NCBI RefSeq assembly: GCF_900250115.1
Contig: NZ_LT984804.1
Span: 2,433,301-2,497,300, forward strand
Reading direction: 5' to 3'
DNA: 64,000 bases
DNA from: Cupriavidus taiwanensis
GTDB lineage: Bacteria; Pseudomonadota; Gammaproteobacteria; Burkholderiales; Burkholderiaceae
Shown: positions 1 through 8,127 of the stretch, piece by piece
Layout: every line of letters begins with the position of its first letter
How positions within the stretch are numbered: position 1 is the first letter of the stretch
Made by a program: the position numbers and the translations under genes
The notes under the pieces: generated by a model
What the model was told of the DNA's origin: nothing
What the model saw: only the letters and a program-made list of their open reading frames with translations
The model's database searches: none

Positions 1-660
1 GGTGCCGCCGATGTGCACGCCGCCGTTGGCCAGGATGTCGTCGCGCCGGTCGCTGCGCGCGGCGCGCTCGGGCGACAGCCGCACCAGCGAGAAGTCCGAG
101 GTGCCGCCGCCGATATCGGCGACCAGCACCAGTTCCTCGCGCGTGATGCCGGCCTCGTAGTCGAAGGCGGCCGCGATCGGCTCATACTGGAACGCGATCT
201 CGCTGAAGCCCGCGTCGCGCGCGATGCCGGCCAGGGTGTCTTCGGCCAGCCGGTCAGCCACCGGGTCCTCGTCGATAAAGAACACCGGACGCCCCAGCAC
301 CGCGCGCGAAAAGCGCGTGCCGGCGGCCTGCTCGGCGCGCGTCTTCAGCTCACCGATGAAATGCGCCAGCAGCTTGCGGAACGGCATGGCCTGGCCCATC
401 ACCTCGGTGCTGTCGTCCATCATCGAGGTGCCCAGCAGGCTCTTGAGCGAGCGCATCAGCCGGCCCTCGTAGCCCGCCAGGTAATCGCCCAGCGCGGCGC
501 GTCCGTAGCTGACCAGCGGATCCTCGGCATGGAAAAAGATCACCGACGGCAGCGTCGCCTTGCCATCCTCCAGCGGCAGCAGCGCGGCCGCGCTGCCCGG
601 CCGGCTCCAGCCCACCGTCGAGTTGGACGTGCCGAAATCCAGGCCGCATGCGTTTGACAT
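1..660 (-). CDS. Hsp70-family (YegD-like) protein, C-terminus cut by window edge
   Basis: The frame is open from an ATG at 660 down to base 1 and runs off the window, so 220 N-terminal codons are visible. It starts MSNACGLDFGTSNST, the phosphate-1 loop of the actin/Hsp70 ATPase fold, and has a second ATPase signature VADIGGGTSDFSL near residue 180. The segment QYEPIAAAFDYE between them matches the Hsp70 connect region. These fit the short Hsp70 relatives typified by E. coli YegD, which are putative chaperones of unknown client, rather than DnaK, whose N-terminus is different. The rest of the nucleotide-binding domain lies outside. It reads away from the CoA-transferase gene. Family is clear; the physiological role is not. 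Confidence 0.85.
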   Translation of the reverse strand, partial: MSNACGLDFGTSNSTVGWSRPGSAAALLPLEDGKATLPSVIFFHAEDPLVSYGRAALGDYLAGYEGRLMRSLKSLLGTSMMDDSTEVMGQAMPFRKLLAHFIGELKTRAEQAAGTRFSRAVLGRPVFFIDEDPVADRLAEDTLAGIARDAGFSEIAFQYEPIAAAFDYEAGITREELVLVADIGGGTSDFSLVRLSPERAARSDRRDDILANGGVHIGGT

Positions 661-800
661 CTTCGATTCCATTTTCCTGCCAGCAAAGTGGCCCGCGCGG
701 CGCAAGCCCCTCGCGGGCGGGGGCGCTATTGTAGGGCAGGGACCGGGTCCGTGCCTGCCGAACTGCGCCGGACATCACGGCGGCGCGGCCGAGCCCAACC

Positions 801-829
801 TTGACATGGATGCAGGCGGCTCCTATGCT
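801..829 (+). promoter_or_regulatory. sigma70-like promoter of the CoA-transferase/lyase operon
   Basis: A perfect TTGACA (801-806) is followed after 17 bp by TATGCT (824-829). This predicts transcription from about 836, giving a leader of roughly 65 bases before the ATG at 903. It is one of the best hexamer pairs seen in this GC-rich window. Confidence 0.6.
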
Positions 830-856
830 GCGAGTGTTCTTTACAAAGGATCAATG

Positions 857-871
857 TTCTGTTGTACAGAA
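857..871. promoter_or_regulatory. candidate operator palindrome TTCTG-N5-CAGAA
   Basis: The inverted repeat TTCTG-TTGTA-CAGAA lies about 20 bases downstream of the predicted transcription start and upstream of the ATG at 903, where a bound repressor would block transcription. An IclR-family regulator is encoded about 3.6 kb away (4460-5209), and IclR proteins often bind short palindromes of this kind. That link is inference only. Confidence 0.4.
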
Positions 872-902
872 TATTCTCTGCAACGGAGACATCTCCCCCG
901 CC

Positions 903-2102
903 ATGCAAAAACCGTTACGGAATGTCCGCGTGCTCGACCTCACCAATGTGCTGGCCGGGCCGTTCTGCTGCCACCAGCTGGCCCACCTCGGCGCCGAAGT
1001 GATCAAGGTCGAAACCCCCGGCAGCGGCGACCTGGCGCGCCAGCTGGGCGCCGACCCGGAGCTGAACCAGCGCCTGATGGGCGTGTCGTTCCTGGCGCAG
1101 AACCCCGGCAAGCAGTCAGTCACCCTGAACCTGAAGCACGCCAGGGGCAAGGCCGTGTTCCGCAAGCTGGTGCAAAGCGCCGACGTGGTGGTCGAGAACT
1201 TCCGGCCGGGCGTGATGGAGCGCCTGGGACTGGGCTATGAAACCCTGAAGCAGGACCACCGGCGGCTGATCTACTGCGCGATCTCGGGCTTCGGCCAGGA
1301 CGGGCCGCTCGCCGGCCTGCCCGCCTATGACCAGATCATCCAGGGCATGGCCGGCGTGATGCAGATCACCGGCGACGCGCACAGTGCGCCGCTGCGGGTG
1401 GGCTATCCGGTGTCCGACACCATCGGCGGGCTGACCGCGGCACTGGCGGTGTCGGCGGCGCTGGCCGATACCGGGCGCACCGAGGGCTGTTTCATCGACG
1501 TCTCGATGCTGGAGGCGACGCTGGCCACGATGGGCTGGGCGGTGTCCAATCACCTGATCGCAGGCCGGGCGCCCACGCCGATGGGCAACGAGAACATGAC
1601 CGCGAGCCCGTCCGGCACGTTTCGCACCGCCGACGGCCTGCTCAATATCGCGGCCAACAAGCAGGAACAGTTCGAAGCGCTGTGCCGCGTGGTGGGCCGC
1701 CCGGCGCTGGCTGACGACGCGCGCTTCGCCCAGCGGCAGGCGCGGCTGGCCAACCGGGCCGCGCTGACGCAGGCGCTGGAAGCCGAGCTGGCAACCAGGC
1801 CGGCCGCCGAGTGGTGGCCGCTGCTGACCGCGGCCGGGGTGCCGGCGGGGCCGGTTTGGGACGTGCCGCAGACGCTGGCCCATCCGCAGGTCAGCGAGCG
1901 CGGCATGATCGGCGAGTTTGCCGACGCCCCCGGCGTGGGCCGTGACATCCGCGTGGTGCGCACCGGCTTCAAGCTCAATCGCGAAGCGCCGGCGGTCGAC
2001 ACGCCGCCGCCGCAACTGGGCCAGCATACGCGGGAGGTGCTGGGCCACCTGGGCTACAGCGATGCGGACCTCGATGAACTGAGCCGGGAGGGGGCGATAT
2101 GA
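903..2102 (+). CDS. CaiB/BaiF (class III) CoA-transferase
   Basis: A 399-residue class III CoA-transferase, which moves CoA between two carboxylic acids through an aspartyl-CoA mixed anhydride. Family features include the N-terminal RVLDLTNVLAGPFCCHQLAHLGAEVIKVE block, ENFRPGVMERLGLGYE, and the AISGFGQDGP segment, with the GLLNIAANKQEQFEALC C-terminal part. I chose the ATG at 903 because homology begins at once there; the frame stays open upstream to a TTG at 801, but that codon is inside the -35 box. The stop overlaps the next start by ATGA (2099-2102), so it is co-translated with a citrate-synthase-like lyase. The pair would activate a dicarboxylate or tricarboxylate to its CoA ester and cleave it. 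Substrate unknown. Confidence 0.9.
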   Translation: MQKPLRNVRVLDLTNVLAGPFCCHQLAHLGAEVIKVETPGSGDLARQLGADPELNQRLMGVSFLAQNPGKQSVTLNLKHARGKAVFRKLVQSADVVVENFRPGVMERLGLGYETLKQDHRRLIYCAISGFGQDGPLAGLPAYDQIIQGMAGVMQITGDAHSAPLRVGYPVSDTIGGLTAALAVSAALADTGRTEGCFIDVSMLEATLATMGWAVSNHLIAGRAPTPMGNENMTASPSGTFRTADGLLNIAANKQEQFEALCRVVGRPALADDARFAQRQARLANRAALTQALEAELATRPAAEWWPLLTAAGVPAGPVWDVPQTLAHPQVSERGMIGEFADAPGVGRDIRVVRTGFKLNREAPAVDTPPPQLGQHTREVLGHLGYSDADLDELSREGAI

Positions 2103-2962
2103 GCGGCAGCCAGACCCAGGAGGATGGCATGGACATCGGCCAGCGCCTGTCGCAGGACTGGTGGCACACCGGCATCATCGACATGCGCCCGGGTGAAATC
2201 CGCTACCGCGGCTACCCGATCGAGCAGCTGATCGGCCGGGTGTCGTTCGCGCAGATGATCTGGCTGATGCTGCGTGGGGAGCTGCCCGGCCCGGGCCAGG
2301 GCGAACTGCTGGACGCGGCGCTGATGGCCGCCGTCGACCACGGGCCGCAGGCGCCCAGCATCGCCATCGCGCGCATGGCGGCCACCTGCGGCGTGGGGCT
2401 GAACAATGCCATGGCGTCGGCCGTCAACGTGCTGGGCGACGTGCATGGCGGCGCGGGCGAGCAGGCGGTGGCGCTGTACCAGGACGTGGCACAGCGGCTC
2501 GACGCCGGCAGCGCGATGGCGCTTGCCGTCGAAGATGCGCTGCGGCACTACCGCGACCTGCACGGCAAGTACGTTGCCGGCTTCGGCCACCGCTTTCATC
2601 CGGTCGATCCGCGCGCGCCGCGGCTGCTGGCGCTGGTCACGCAGGCGGCGCACGACGGCGTGGTAAGCGGTCGCTACGCGGCCATCGCGCGCGCGGTGGA
2701 GGCGGCGCTCGGCGCCGGGCGCGGCACGCCGATCCCGATGAACATCGATGGCGCCACCGCGGTGATCTACGCCGAACTGGGCTTTGCCGCGCCGCTGGCG
2801 CGCGGGCTGTTCTGCCTGTCGCGCTCGGTCGGCATCCTCGCGCACGCGTGGGAGCAGCAGTGCGAGGGCGGACGCAACAAGGGCCCGCTGCCGCGCCAGT
2901 TCCTGTGGCGCTATGACGGCGCGCCGCCACGCGACGTGCCGGAGCCGGGCTCGCCCGCATAG
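2099..2962 (+). CDS. citryl-CoA-lyase-like protein (citrate synthase fold)
   Basis: A 287-residue citrate-synthase-family protein, much shorter than citrate synthase (about 430), the length expected for citryl-CoA lyase-type members. The catalytic triad of the fold can be placed: His116 in VHGGAGEQA, His164 in GFGHRFHPVDPRAP and Asp217 in NIDGATAV. A conserved RSVGILAHAWEQ follows, as in the CoA-binding region of citrate synthases. It overlaps the CoA-transferase gene by 4 bases. The likely role is retro-Claisen cleavage, or the reverse condensation, of a citryl-CoA-like thioester made by the transferase; acyl group unknown. The C-terminus ends in a short Pro-rich tail. An internal ATG 10 codons in (MDIGQRLSQD) is an alternative start. 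Confidence 0.82.
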   Translation: MSGSQTQEDGMDIGQRLSQDWWHTGIIDMRPGEIRYRGYPIEQLIGRVSFAQMIWLMLRGELPGPGQGELLDAALMAAVDHGPQAPSIAIARMAATCGVGLNNAMASAVNVLGDVHGGAGEQAVALYQDVAQRLDAGSAMALAVEDALRHYRDLHGKYVAGFGHRFHPVDPRAPRLLALVTQAAHDGVVSGRYAAIARAVEAALGAGRGTPIPMNIDGATAVIYAELGFAAPLARGLFCLSRSVGILAHAWEQQCEGGRNKGPLPRQFLWRYDGAPPRDVPEPGSPA

Positions 2963-2997
2963 GCGGCACGACCCAGCGGCAGACCCGGAGCGCGCGC

Positions 2998-4245
2998 TCA
3001 GCCGGCCAGGTCGGGTGCCGGCTGCAGCAGCGGCGCGGCCGCCGCGCCCGCAGCCGGCTCCGCCATCGACGACGCCAGCACATAGCGGTCGCGCCCGTGC
3101 GCCTTGGCGTGGTAGAGCGCGCGGTCGGCATCGGCGAACAGGGTCCGCCACAGTGCCTCCCTGCTGCCCGGGCCGCCGCGCAGCTGCGCCACGCCGATGC
3201 TGACGCTGGCATGGCCGCGCCCGGCGGGCAAGGCGATCCCATGCACCTTGCGCAGCACGCGGTTGGCCAGTGCCGAAGCCTGCTGCTCGTCGGTATGCGG
3301 GCACAGCACGCAGAACTCTTCGCCGCCGTAGCGGCCAGCCACGTCCGAGGCGCGGCGCGAACTGTCCAGCGCCTGCGCCACTTCACGCAGCACCGCATCG
3401 CCGGCGTGGTGGCCGCAGCTGTCGTTGACCTGCTTGAAGTAGTCGATATCGATCACTAGGCACGACAGCGGCTGGCCGTCGCGCTGCCAGCGCGCCACCA
3501 GGGACAGCGCCGACATCTCCAGCGCGCCGCGGTTGAGCAGCCCGGTCAGGGCGTCGATGCGCGCGCCGCTTTCGTTGTGCGCGACGATCTGCTCCATCGC
3601 CATCACGGTGAAGCCGAACAGCCCGAGCAGCGTGGCGATCAGCGGCGCCAGCACCCAGGCCGAATCGGCCGGGGCGGCGAAGAACAGGGTCAGCGGCGCC
3701 GCCGCCGTGGCGCCCGGCGGCAGGCTCATGGCATGGCTGAAGCCCGCCAGTTGCGTCGCCAGTTGCACCAGGCTGGCCACCAGCACCAGCGGCGCCCCGA
3801 TGCTGCGGCGCCCGCGCCCGGCGCGCGCCAGCGTGGCGAAGGTGGCCAGCGCCACCAACGCCAGCACGCCATAGACGATGCGCAGCACCAGCTGCGGGCC
3901 TTCGGGGAGGCCGCTGAAGGCCGCCATCAGCCCCAGCACGATCGCGCCCGCACCGGCCAGCGCGCCCGGATGCGCCGGCACGCCGTAGTAGACTCGCACG
4001 CCGCGGTAGATCAGCAGCCAGCCGGCGACGAAAGCGAATGCGCCCAGCGTGCCGAGCTGGCCGGTGCCGCTGGCGGCGCTGACCGCCAGCGCCAGGCCCG
4101 CGGCCGACACCAGCACGTGGCCGAAGGCCCACAGCCGCCCCGCCGTGCTCGCGCGCAGCGCGAACACCAGCCCCGCTGCAATGATCAGCGTGCCGCAGAA
4201 AAACACCATCATCACCACCGCAATGGTCTGCTGGTCCAGGTGCAA
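2998..4245 (-). CDS. membrane-bound diguanylate cyclase (GGDEF)
   Basis: Makes the second messenger c-di-GMP from two GTP. About 230 N-terminal residues are hydrophobic and form roughly six to seven membrane helices, with no periplasmic sensor domain. The cytoplasmic GGDEF domain starts at ARIDALTGLLNRGALEMS. The active-site loop is RYGGEEF, and an RASD inhibitory-site motif lies five residues before GGEEF, so product inhibition is likely. No EAL domain is present. The frame is open to a GTG at 4308, but I prefer the TTG at 4245 because GAGGAAAA lies just upstream of it and homology begins there; with the GTG start the protein would be 436 residues. Monocistronic, facing the lyase operon. Signal sensed is unknown. 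Confidence 0.85.
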   Translation of the reverse strand: MHLDQQTIAVVMMVFFCGTLIIAAGLVFALRASTAGRLWAFGHVLVSAAGLALAVSAASGTGQLGTLGAFAFVAGWLLIYRGVRVYYGVPAHPGALAGAGAIVLGLMAAFSGLPEGPQLVLRIVYGVLALVALATFATLARAGRGRRSIGAPLVLVASLVQLATQLAGFSHAMSLPPGATAAAPLTLFFAAPADSAWVLAPLIATLLGLFGFTVMAMEQIVAHNESGARIDALTGLLNRGALEMSALSLVARWQRDGQPLSCLVIDIDYFKQVNDSCGHHAGDAVLREVAQALDSSRRASDVAGRYGGEEFCVLCPHTDEQQASALANRVLRKVHGIALPAGRGHASVSIGVAQLRGGPGSREALWRTLFADADRALYHAKAHGRDRYVLASSMAEPAAGAAAAPLLQPAPDLAG

Positions 4246-4459
4246 GGGATTTTCCTCAAGGGATGCCGTCCGCCTGCCGTCAATATCGATCGGCGGGCAT
4301 CGGGCCACGGGGGCGCGACGCGAGGCATGCGGGCGCTGATTTCATCCGACGTGACGTGCGCTGTTTTTCATGCCAGCTGCATGATAGCCGGTGCCGGCGC
4401 CAGCCTGGCACCCCCTGCAAGCCGGGTCGGCTGCGCGGCACCCCGCCGGAGGCTTGCGC

Positions 4460-5209
4460 TCAGTCCGGCACGGCCGGTTCCGGGGTACCGTAAGGCGCCG
4501 TACCGCCGAGCGCGCGCGTCAGCGCGCGCGCAGCCTGCAGCACATCGGCGCGGAAATCGTCGCGGTAGCGGGCCGCCGGGCAGGTCAGCGTCAGCGCGCC
4601 GGCCAGCACACCGCCCGGGCCGAATACCGGCGCCGACACGCCGGCAAGATCGGGGCTGCGGTCGCCGACCAGCGCCGCCACACCGTCCTGCCGGATGCGG
4701 TCATAGAGCTGGCCGGGCTCGCCGGCGAAGGCGCGCAGCACGCGCGCGCCAGCGCCGCGGTCGCGCGGCAGCAGTTCGCCCGCGCGCACGTGGTCGCGCA
4801 CCGGCTGCGGCGAATCGACGCGGTACAGGCACAGCCGGTGCTCGCCCTGCTCGACGTGAAAGGCCGCGCTCTCGCGCGTCACGTTGACGAGCTCGCGCAG
4901 CGCCGGCATTACCACCGCCTCGAGCGAGAACGACGCCGCGTAGACCGCGTGCAGCCGCGCCACCTCCGGCCCCAGGCCATAGCGGCCGTCGGCGTGGCGC
5001 AGCACCAGCCCGGCGTGCTCGAGCGAGGCCAAGAGGCGCAGCAGCGTGCTCTTGTAGAGGCCGCTGCGCTGCGCCAGTTCGGCCAGCGCCAGCGCGCCAT
5101 CGCCGAGGCGGAACACCGACAGCACGAACAGGGCCCGGTCCACGGCGATGGCGCCGCCGGCGGCGGCGTGCTTGTCGGCTTCGGAAACCTGTGCGGCTTT
5201 GCGTGGCAT
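4460..5209 (-). CDS. IclR-family transcriptional regulator
   Basis: A 249-residue regulator with an N-terminal winged HTH (ALFVLSVFRLGDGALALAELAQRSGLYKSTLLRLLASLEHAGLV, about residues 28-75) and a C-terminal IclR effector-binding domain ending YRDDFRADVLQAARALTRALGG. The ATG at 5209 (MPRKAAQVSEAD) is where family similarity starts; the longer open frame upstream to 5479 is Arg/Cys-rich and unconvincing. It stands alone between the diguanylate cyclase and a 393-base non-coding stretch. IclR proteins usually control aromatic or organic-acid catabolism; the CoA-transferase/lyase operon is the nearest plausible target, which is inference. Confidence 0.88.
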   Translation of the reverse strand: MPRKAAQVSEADKHAAAGGAIAVDRALFVLSVFRLGDGALALAELAQRSGLYKSTLLRLLASLEHAGLVLRHADGRYGLGPEVARLHAVYAASFSLEAVVMPALRELVNVTRESAAFHVEQGEHRLCLYRVDSPQPVRDHVRAGELLPRDRGAGARVLRAFAGEPGQLYDRIRQDGVAALVGDRSPDLAGVSAPVFGPGGVLAGALTLTCPAARYRDDFRADVLQAARALTRALGGTAPYGTPEPAVPD

Positions 5210-5602
5210 GGCGGGCGGCGGGCGATGAGCCTGGACGGCGGAACGAAACGATGCGCCACCGTATAGAACGCTCCCGGCGTTGTCAATCGGCGCGCACCGC
5301 GGCCCACATGTGCGCTGGCGTCGACGCGGGCACGCTTGCTTGGTGGCGTTTTTCTGCAACACCCATACCCGCTGCCTGGCACGGCCGGGGGCTCCCGCAA
5401 GCGCCCCGCAAGCGCATTTTGCGACCTCTGGACCGCGCATGCGCCACATCGCGTGCACCGCGCTTAGCCTATTCGCCACTCCTGGCTTTGCAAGCGGAAT
5501 CAGCGGGGTAAATCCCCCCGGCTTTTGCTTTAGCGGCCGCTGCGGCGGATGGATAGAATCATGCGTTGCTCAACTCCGCAACGTCCTGCTGTTTCCGCCG
5601 CA
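5210..5602. other. intergenic stretch with promoter-like hexamers
   Basis: No convincing gene. On the minus strand TTGACA (5281-5286) and TATACG (5260-5265) are spaced by 15 bp, a possible weak promoter for the IclR gene. On the plus strand TAGAAT (5554-5559) lies 44 bases before the ATG at 5603 and could serve the small gene there. A GGGG-TAAAT-CCCC hairpin sits near 5508-5520. Confidence 0.4.
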
Positions 5603-5869
5603 ATGTCTCATCGCCGTGCTATTCCCGACCTTGGTATGACCGTTCCCGCACTCTCGCTTGGTGCCATCCTGGACGACCTGCGCAGCGCCCCGCGGCCGCT
5701 GACATCCGCGGAATATGCATACCTGGCCCAGCTGCGGCAGCGCATCGTCACCGGCGACGCCGACTTGTGGACCACGCTCGAAACCGCGGGCGTGCCATGC
5801 AGCGAACGCCGACTGTCGCCGGACGTGGTGCTGGCACTGACCGCGATCGGCCAGTTGCCGATGCACTGA
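5603..5869 (+). CDS. small hypothetical protein (88 aa)
   Basis: Not a family I recognise. The frame gives 88 residues from the ATG at 5603, or 77 from the ATG at 5636; neither has a clear Shine-Dalgarno sequence, so the start is uncertain. The C-terminal 70 residues are soluble, with an amphipathic LTSAEYAYLAQLRQRIVTGD helix and the segment LSPDVVLALTAIGQLPMH. No signal peptide, membrane helix or metal motif is visible. TAGAAT at 5554-5559 could be its -10 box. Third-position GC is high, which supports coding. Confidence 0.45.
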   Translation: MSHRRAIPDLGMTVPALSLGAILDDLRSAPRPLTSAEYAYLAQLRQRIVTGDADLWTTLETAGVPCSERRLSPDVVLALTAIGQLPMH

Positions 5870-6030
5870 CCGCGTAGCTGCCGCACGCTTCGCTGGAAGA
5901 TTCCGCGCTGCATTTCTGAATCCGGCTGCCCACCGGCACCACGTCGCCCCGCTACGATCGATTCACTTCGATCCGCCGGGGACCCGAAGCAGCGCGCGAA
6001 CGCGAAACGCCCCCCGGCCATGACATGGGC

Positions 6031-6396
6031 ATGGCATACCGACTCATCAACCGGCGCGTCTCCTTTCTTTCCTTGCGTGTCTTTGTCGCGCTGATGCAGC
6101 ATCGCGACGCCGGCCGCGCCGCCCAGGCGCTCGGCATCCAGCCGCAACGGCTCCACTACCAGCTGCGCCAGCTCGAGGCCGCGCTCGGCGTGGCGCTGTT
6201 CCAGCCCAGCGGCACGCGCTGGCTGCCGAGCGCGGCCGGGTGCAATGCCTTGCCCAAGGTCCGCGCCATGCTCGACATCTGGGAACAGATCCAGGCCAGC
6301 ACCCGCGCGCGGCGCCGTGCGGAAGCAGACCGCCAGCGCGAGCGCTGCGCGGTGCGCGTCGGCGCGGCCTTCTGGGTGCGGCAGGCGACCATGTAG
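6031..6396 (+). CDS. LysR-type HTH-only protein (truncated regulator)
   Basis: About 121 residues that contain only the winged HTH and linker helix of a LysR regulator: SLRVFVALMQHRDAGRAAQALGIQPQRLHYQLRQLEAALG, then VALFQPSGTRWLPSAAG and the linker. A full LysR protein is about 300 residues; the effector-binding domain is missing and the frame ends at 6396, just before the convergent methyltransferase. It may be a decayed regulator or a genuine stand-alone DNA-binding protein. The ATG at 6025 gives two extra residues; no strong ribosome site marks either start. Confidence 0.55.
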   Translation: MAYRLINRRVSFLSLRVFVALMQHRDAGRAAQALGIQPQRLHYQLRQLEAALGVALFQPSGTRWLPSAAGCNALPKVRAMLDIWEQIQASTRARRRAEADRQRERCAVRVGAAFWVRQATM

Positions 6397-6398
6397 GC

Positions 6399-7169
6399 TC
6401 AGGCGAGCCGTTCGCAGTGGTAGGCCTCGGTGCGGTACGGGAAGGCGACCTCGGCGCGTGCCGACAGTGCCGGATGCTGCGCGATGAGCGCGTGCAGGCG
6501 CGCGCGCACGCGCGCCTGTTCCGGCTCGGGCAGCGACGCAATGAAGCTGACCGACATGACGCGATCCACGATCACACGCTGCGGCGGCCCCACATGCGCG
6601 TACGGCAGGCTTTGCAGCGTTAGCGGCCCGAAGCCTTCGGCGGGAAAGACCCGCTTCCAGTCGCCCTTGTGGAAACGCGGCGCGTCGCCTTCATAGGGCG
6701 CCATGATGGCGGTCAGCTGCGCCACCCAGTCCACGCTTTCATCCCTGACGTTCCATACCAGTCCGAGCCGGCCGCCGGGGCGCAGCACGCGGCGCATCTC
6801 CGCCAGTGCCCGCGCGTTGGCAAACCAGTGGAACGCCTGTGCGCAGACCACGACGTCGACGCTGGCCTCTGCCAGCGGGACCGCCTCGGCGCTGCCCTCC
6901 AGGACTTGCACCGGCCCCACCGCGGCCGCCAGTTGCGCCCGCATCTGCGCCACCGGCTCCACCGCGATCACCGTGGCGCCGGTCTGCACCAGCCGGCGCG
7001 TGAACTTGCCGGTGCCGGCCCCGAGATCGAGCGCCACGCGGCCCGCATGCAAGCCAAGCGCGCCGCGCAGCCACGTGTCGATTTCGGCGGGGTATTCGGG
7101 TCGACCGCGTGCGTAGGTATCGGCCTGGCTGGCGAATCCCTGGGCGGCGGCTTGATGGATGATGGTCAT
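6399..7169 (-). CDS. class I SAM-dependent methyltransferase
   Basis: A 256-residue Rossmann-fold methyltransferase. Motif I is VALDLGAGTGKFTRRL (near residue 45), followed by the acidic VIAVEPVAQMRAQL, then VDVVVCAQAFHWFANARALAEMRRVLRPGGRLGLVWNVRD, typical of methyltransferases acting on small molecules or lipid intermediates. The substrate cannot be told from the sequence. GGAGCC lies about 8 bases before the ATG. It ends 2 bases from the convergent LysR-like gene and reads in the same direction as the ABC operon upstream, but a strong hairpin (7182-7206) separates them, so it is probably expressed separately. Confidence 0.85.
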   Translation of the reverse strand: MTIIHQAAAQGFASQADTYARGRPEYPAEIDTWLRGALGLHAGRVALDLGAGTGKFTRRLVQTGATVIAVEPVAQMRAQLAAAVGPVQVLEGSAEAVPLAEASVDVVVCAQAFHWFANARALAEMRRVLRPGGRLGLVWNVRDESVDWVAQLTAIMAPYEGDAPRFHKGDWKRVFPAEGFGPLTLQSLPYAHVGPPQRVIVDRVMSVSFIASLPEPEQARVRARLHALIAQHPALSARAEVAFPYRTEAYHCERLA

Positions 7170-7181
7170 GGGCAGGCTCCG

Positions 7182-7206
7182 GTAGGCTACCGCAGCCGTA
7201 GCCTAC
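7182..7206 (-). terminator. hairpin after the sulfonate ABC operon
   Basis: Perfect 9-bp inverted repeat GTAGGCTAC / GTAGCCTAC with a 7-base loop, 25 bases past the permease stop and 13 bases before the methyltransferase start. No T-run follows, so it may be a weak or Rho-assisted terminator, or an operator for the methyltransferase gene. Confidence 0.45.
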
Positions 7207-7230
7207 GCGCGCGCGCGCCATCGGACAAGG

Positions 7231-8112
7231 CTAGTGCTGCATGCCCCAGCGGCGCACCGTCAACCGCTCCAGGGTGGTGAACACCAGCCCCTCGACCAGC
7301 AGGCCGATCAGGATCACCGCGGCCAGCCCCGCGAATACGCGGTCGGTATAGAGCTCATTGCGGTTCTGGAAGATGAACCAGCCCAGCCCGCCCTGCCCCA
7401 ACGAGGCGCCGAACACCAGTTCGGCGGCGATCAGCGTGCGCCAGGCGAAGGCCCAGCCGATCTTCAGGCCCGACAGGATCGCGGGCAGCGCCGCCGGCAC
7501 CAGTACCAGCGCGACATAGCGCAGCCCGCGCAGCCCGTAGTTGCGCCCGGCCATGCGCAGCGTCGGCGGCACCGCGCGGAAGCCGGCATACATGTTCAGC
7601 GCCAGCGGCCACAACACCGAATGGATCAGCACGAACACCAGGCTGCCGGTGCCAAGCCCGAACCACAGCAGCGCCAGCGGCAACAGCGCAATCGCCGGCA
7701 GCGGGTTGAACATGGCGGTGACCGTGTCCAGCAGGTCGCGTCCGAGGCGCGTCGATACCGCCAGCGAGGTCAGCACGAACGCCAGCACGATGCCGGCGGC
7801 GTAGCCGCGCAGCAGCACCGACAGCGACATCGCCGCCTTGCCCGGCAGCTCGCCGCTGGCCACCGCCGCGCCAAAGGCGCGCAGCGTGGCCAGGCAGGAC
7901 GGCAGCAGCAGGTCGTTGTCCTGGATGCGCGCCACCGCTTCCCAGATCAGTCCCAGCGCCAGCAGGATCATGGCCTTGCGCAGCCAGTCCTGCTGCCACG
8001 CGCGCTGGTGCCACGGCAGTGCGCGCGCCAGCGGGGCCTCGGTGAAGGGCTCGGGCTCGCGCTCGTATTCGGGCCGCAGCGGGTCGGCCAGGTTGAGAGA
8101 GGGTTGGGTCAT
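7231..8112 (-). CDS. ABC transporter permease, SsuC/TauC type
   Basis: A 293-residue inner-membrane permease of the nitrate/sulfonate/taurine importer family. A cytoplasmic N-terminal tail of about 40 residues is followed by roughly six helices. The EAA-type loop appears as ALRYVALVLVPAALPAILSGLKIGWAFAWRTLIAAELVFG, the site that docks on the ATPase. It lies 15 bases after the ATPase gene and is last in the order dioxygenase - binding protein - ATPase - permease. With a TauD-family enzyme in the same run the cargo is most likely a sulfonate or sulfate ester; exact substrate unknown. Confidence 0.88.
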   Translation of the reverse strand: MTQPSLNLADPLRPEYEREPEPFTEAPLARALPWHQRAWQQDWLRKAMILLALGLIWEAVARIQDNDLLLPSCLATLRAFGAAVASGELPGKAAMSLSVLLRGYAAGIVLAFVLTSLAVSTRLGRDLLDTVTAMFNPLPAIALLPLALLWFGLGTGSLVFVLIHSVLWPLALNMYAGFRAVPPTLRMAGRNYGLRGLRYVALVLVPAALPAILSGLKIGWAFAWRTLIAAELVFGASLGQGGLGWFIFQNRNELYTDRVFAGLAAVILIGLLVEGLVFTTLERLTVRRWGMQH

Positions 8113-8127
8113 GATGCAAGGTCCGTT

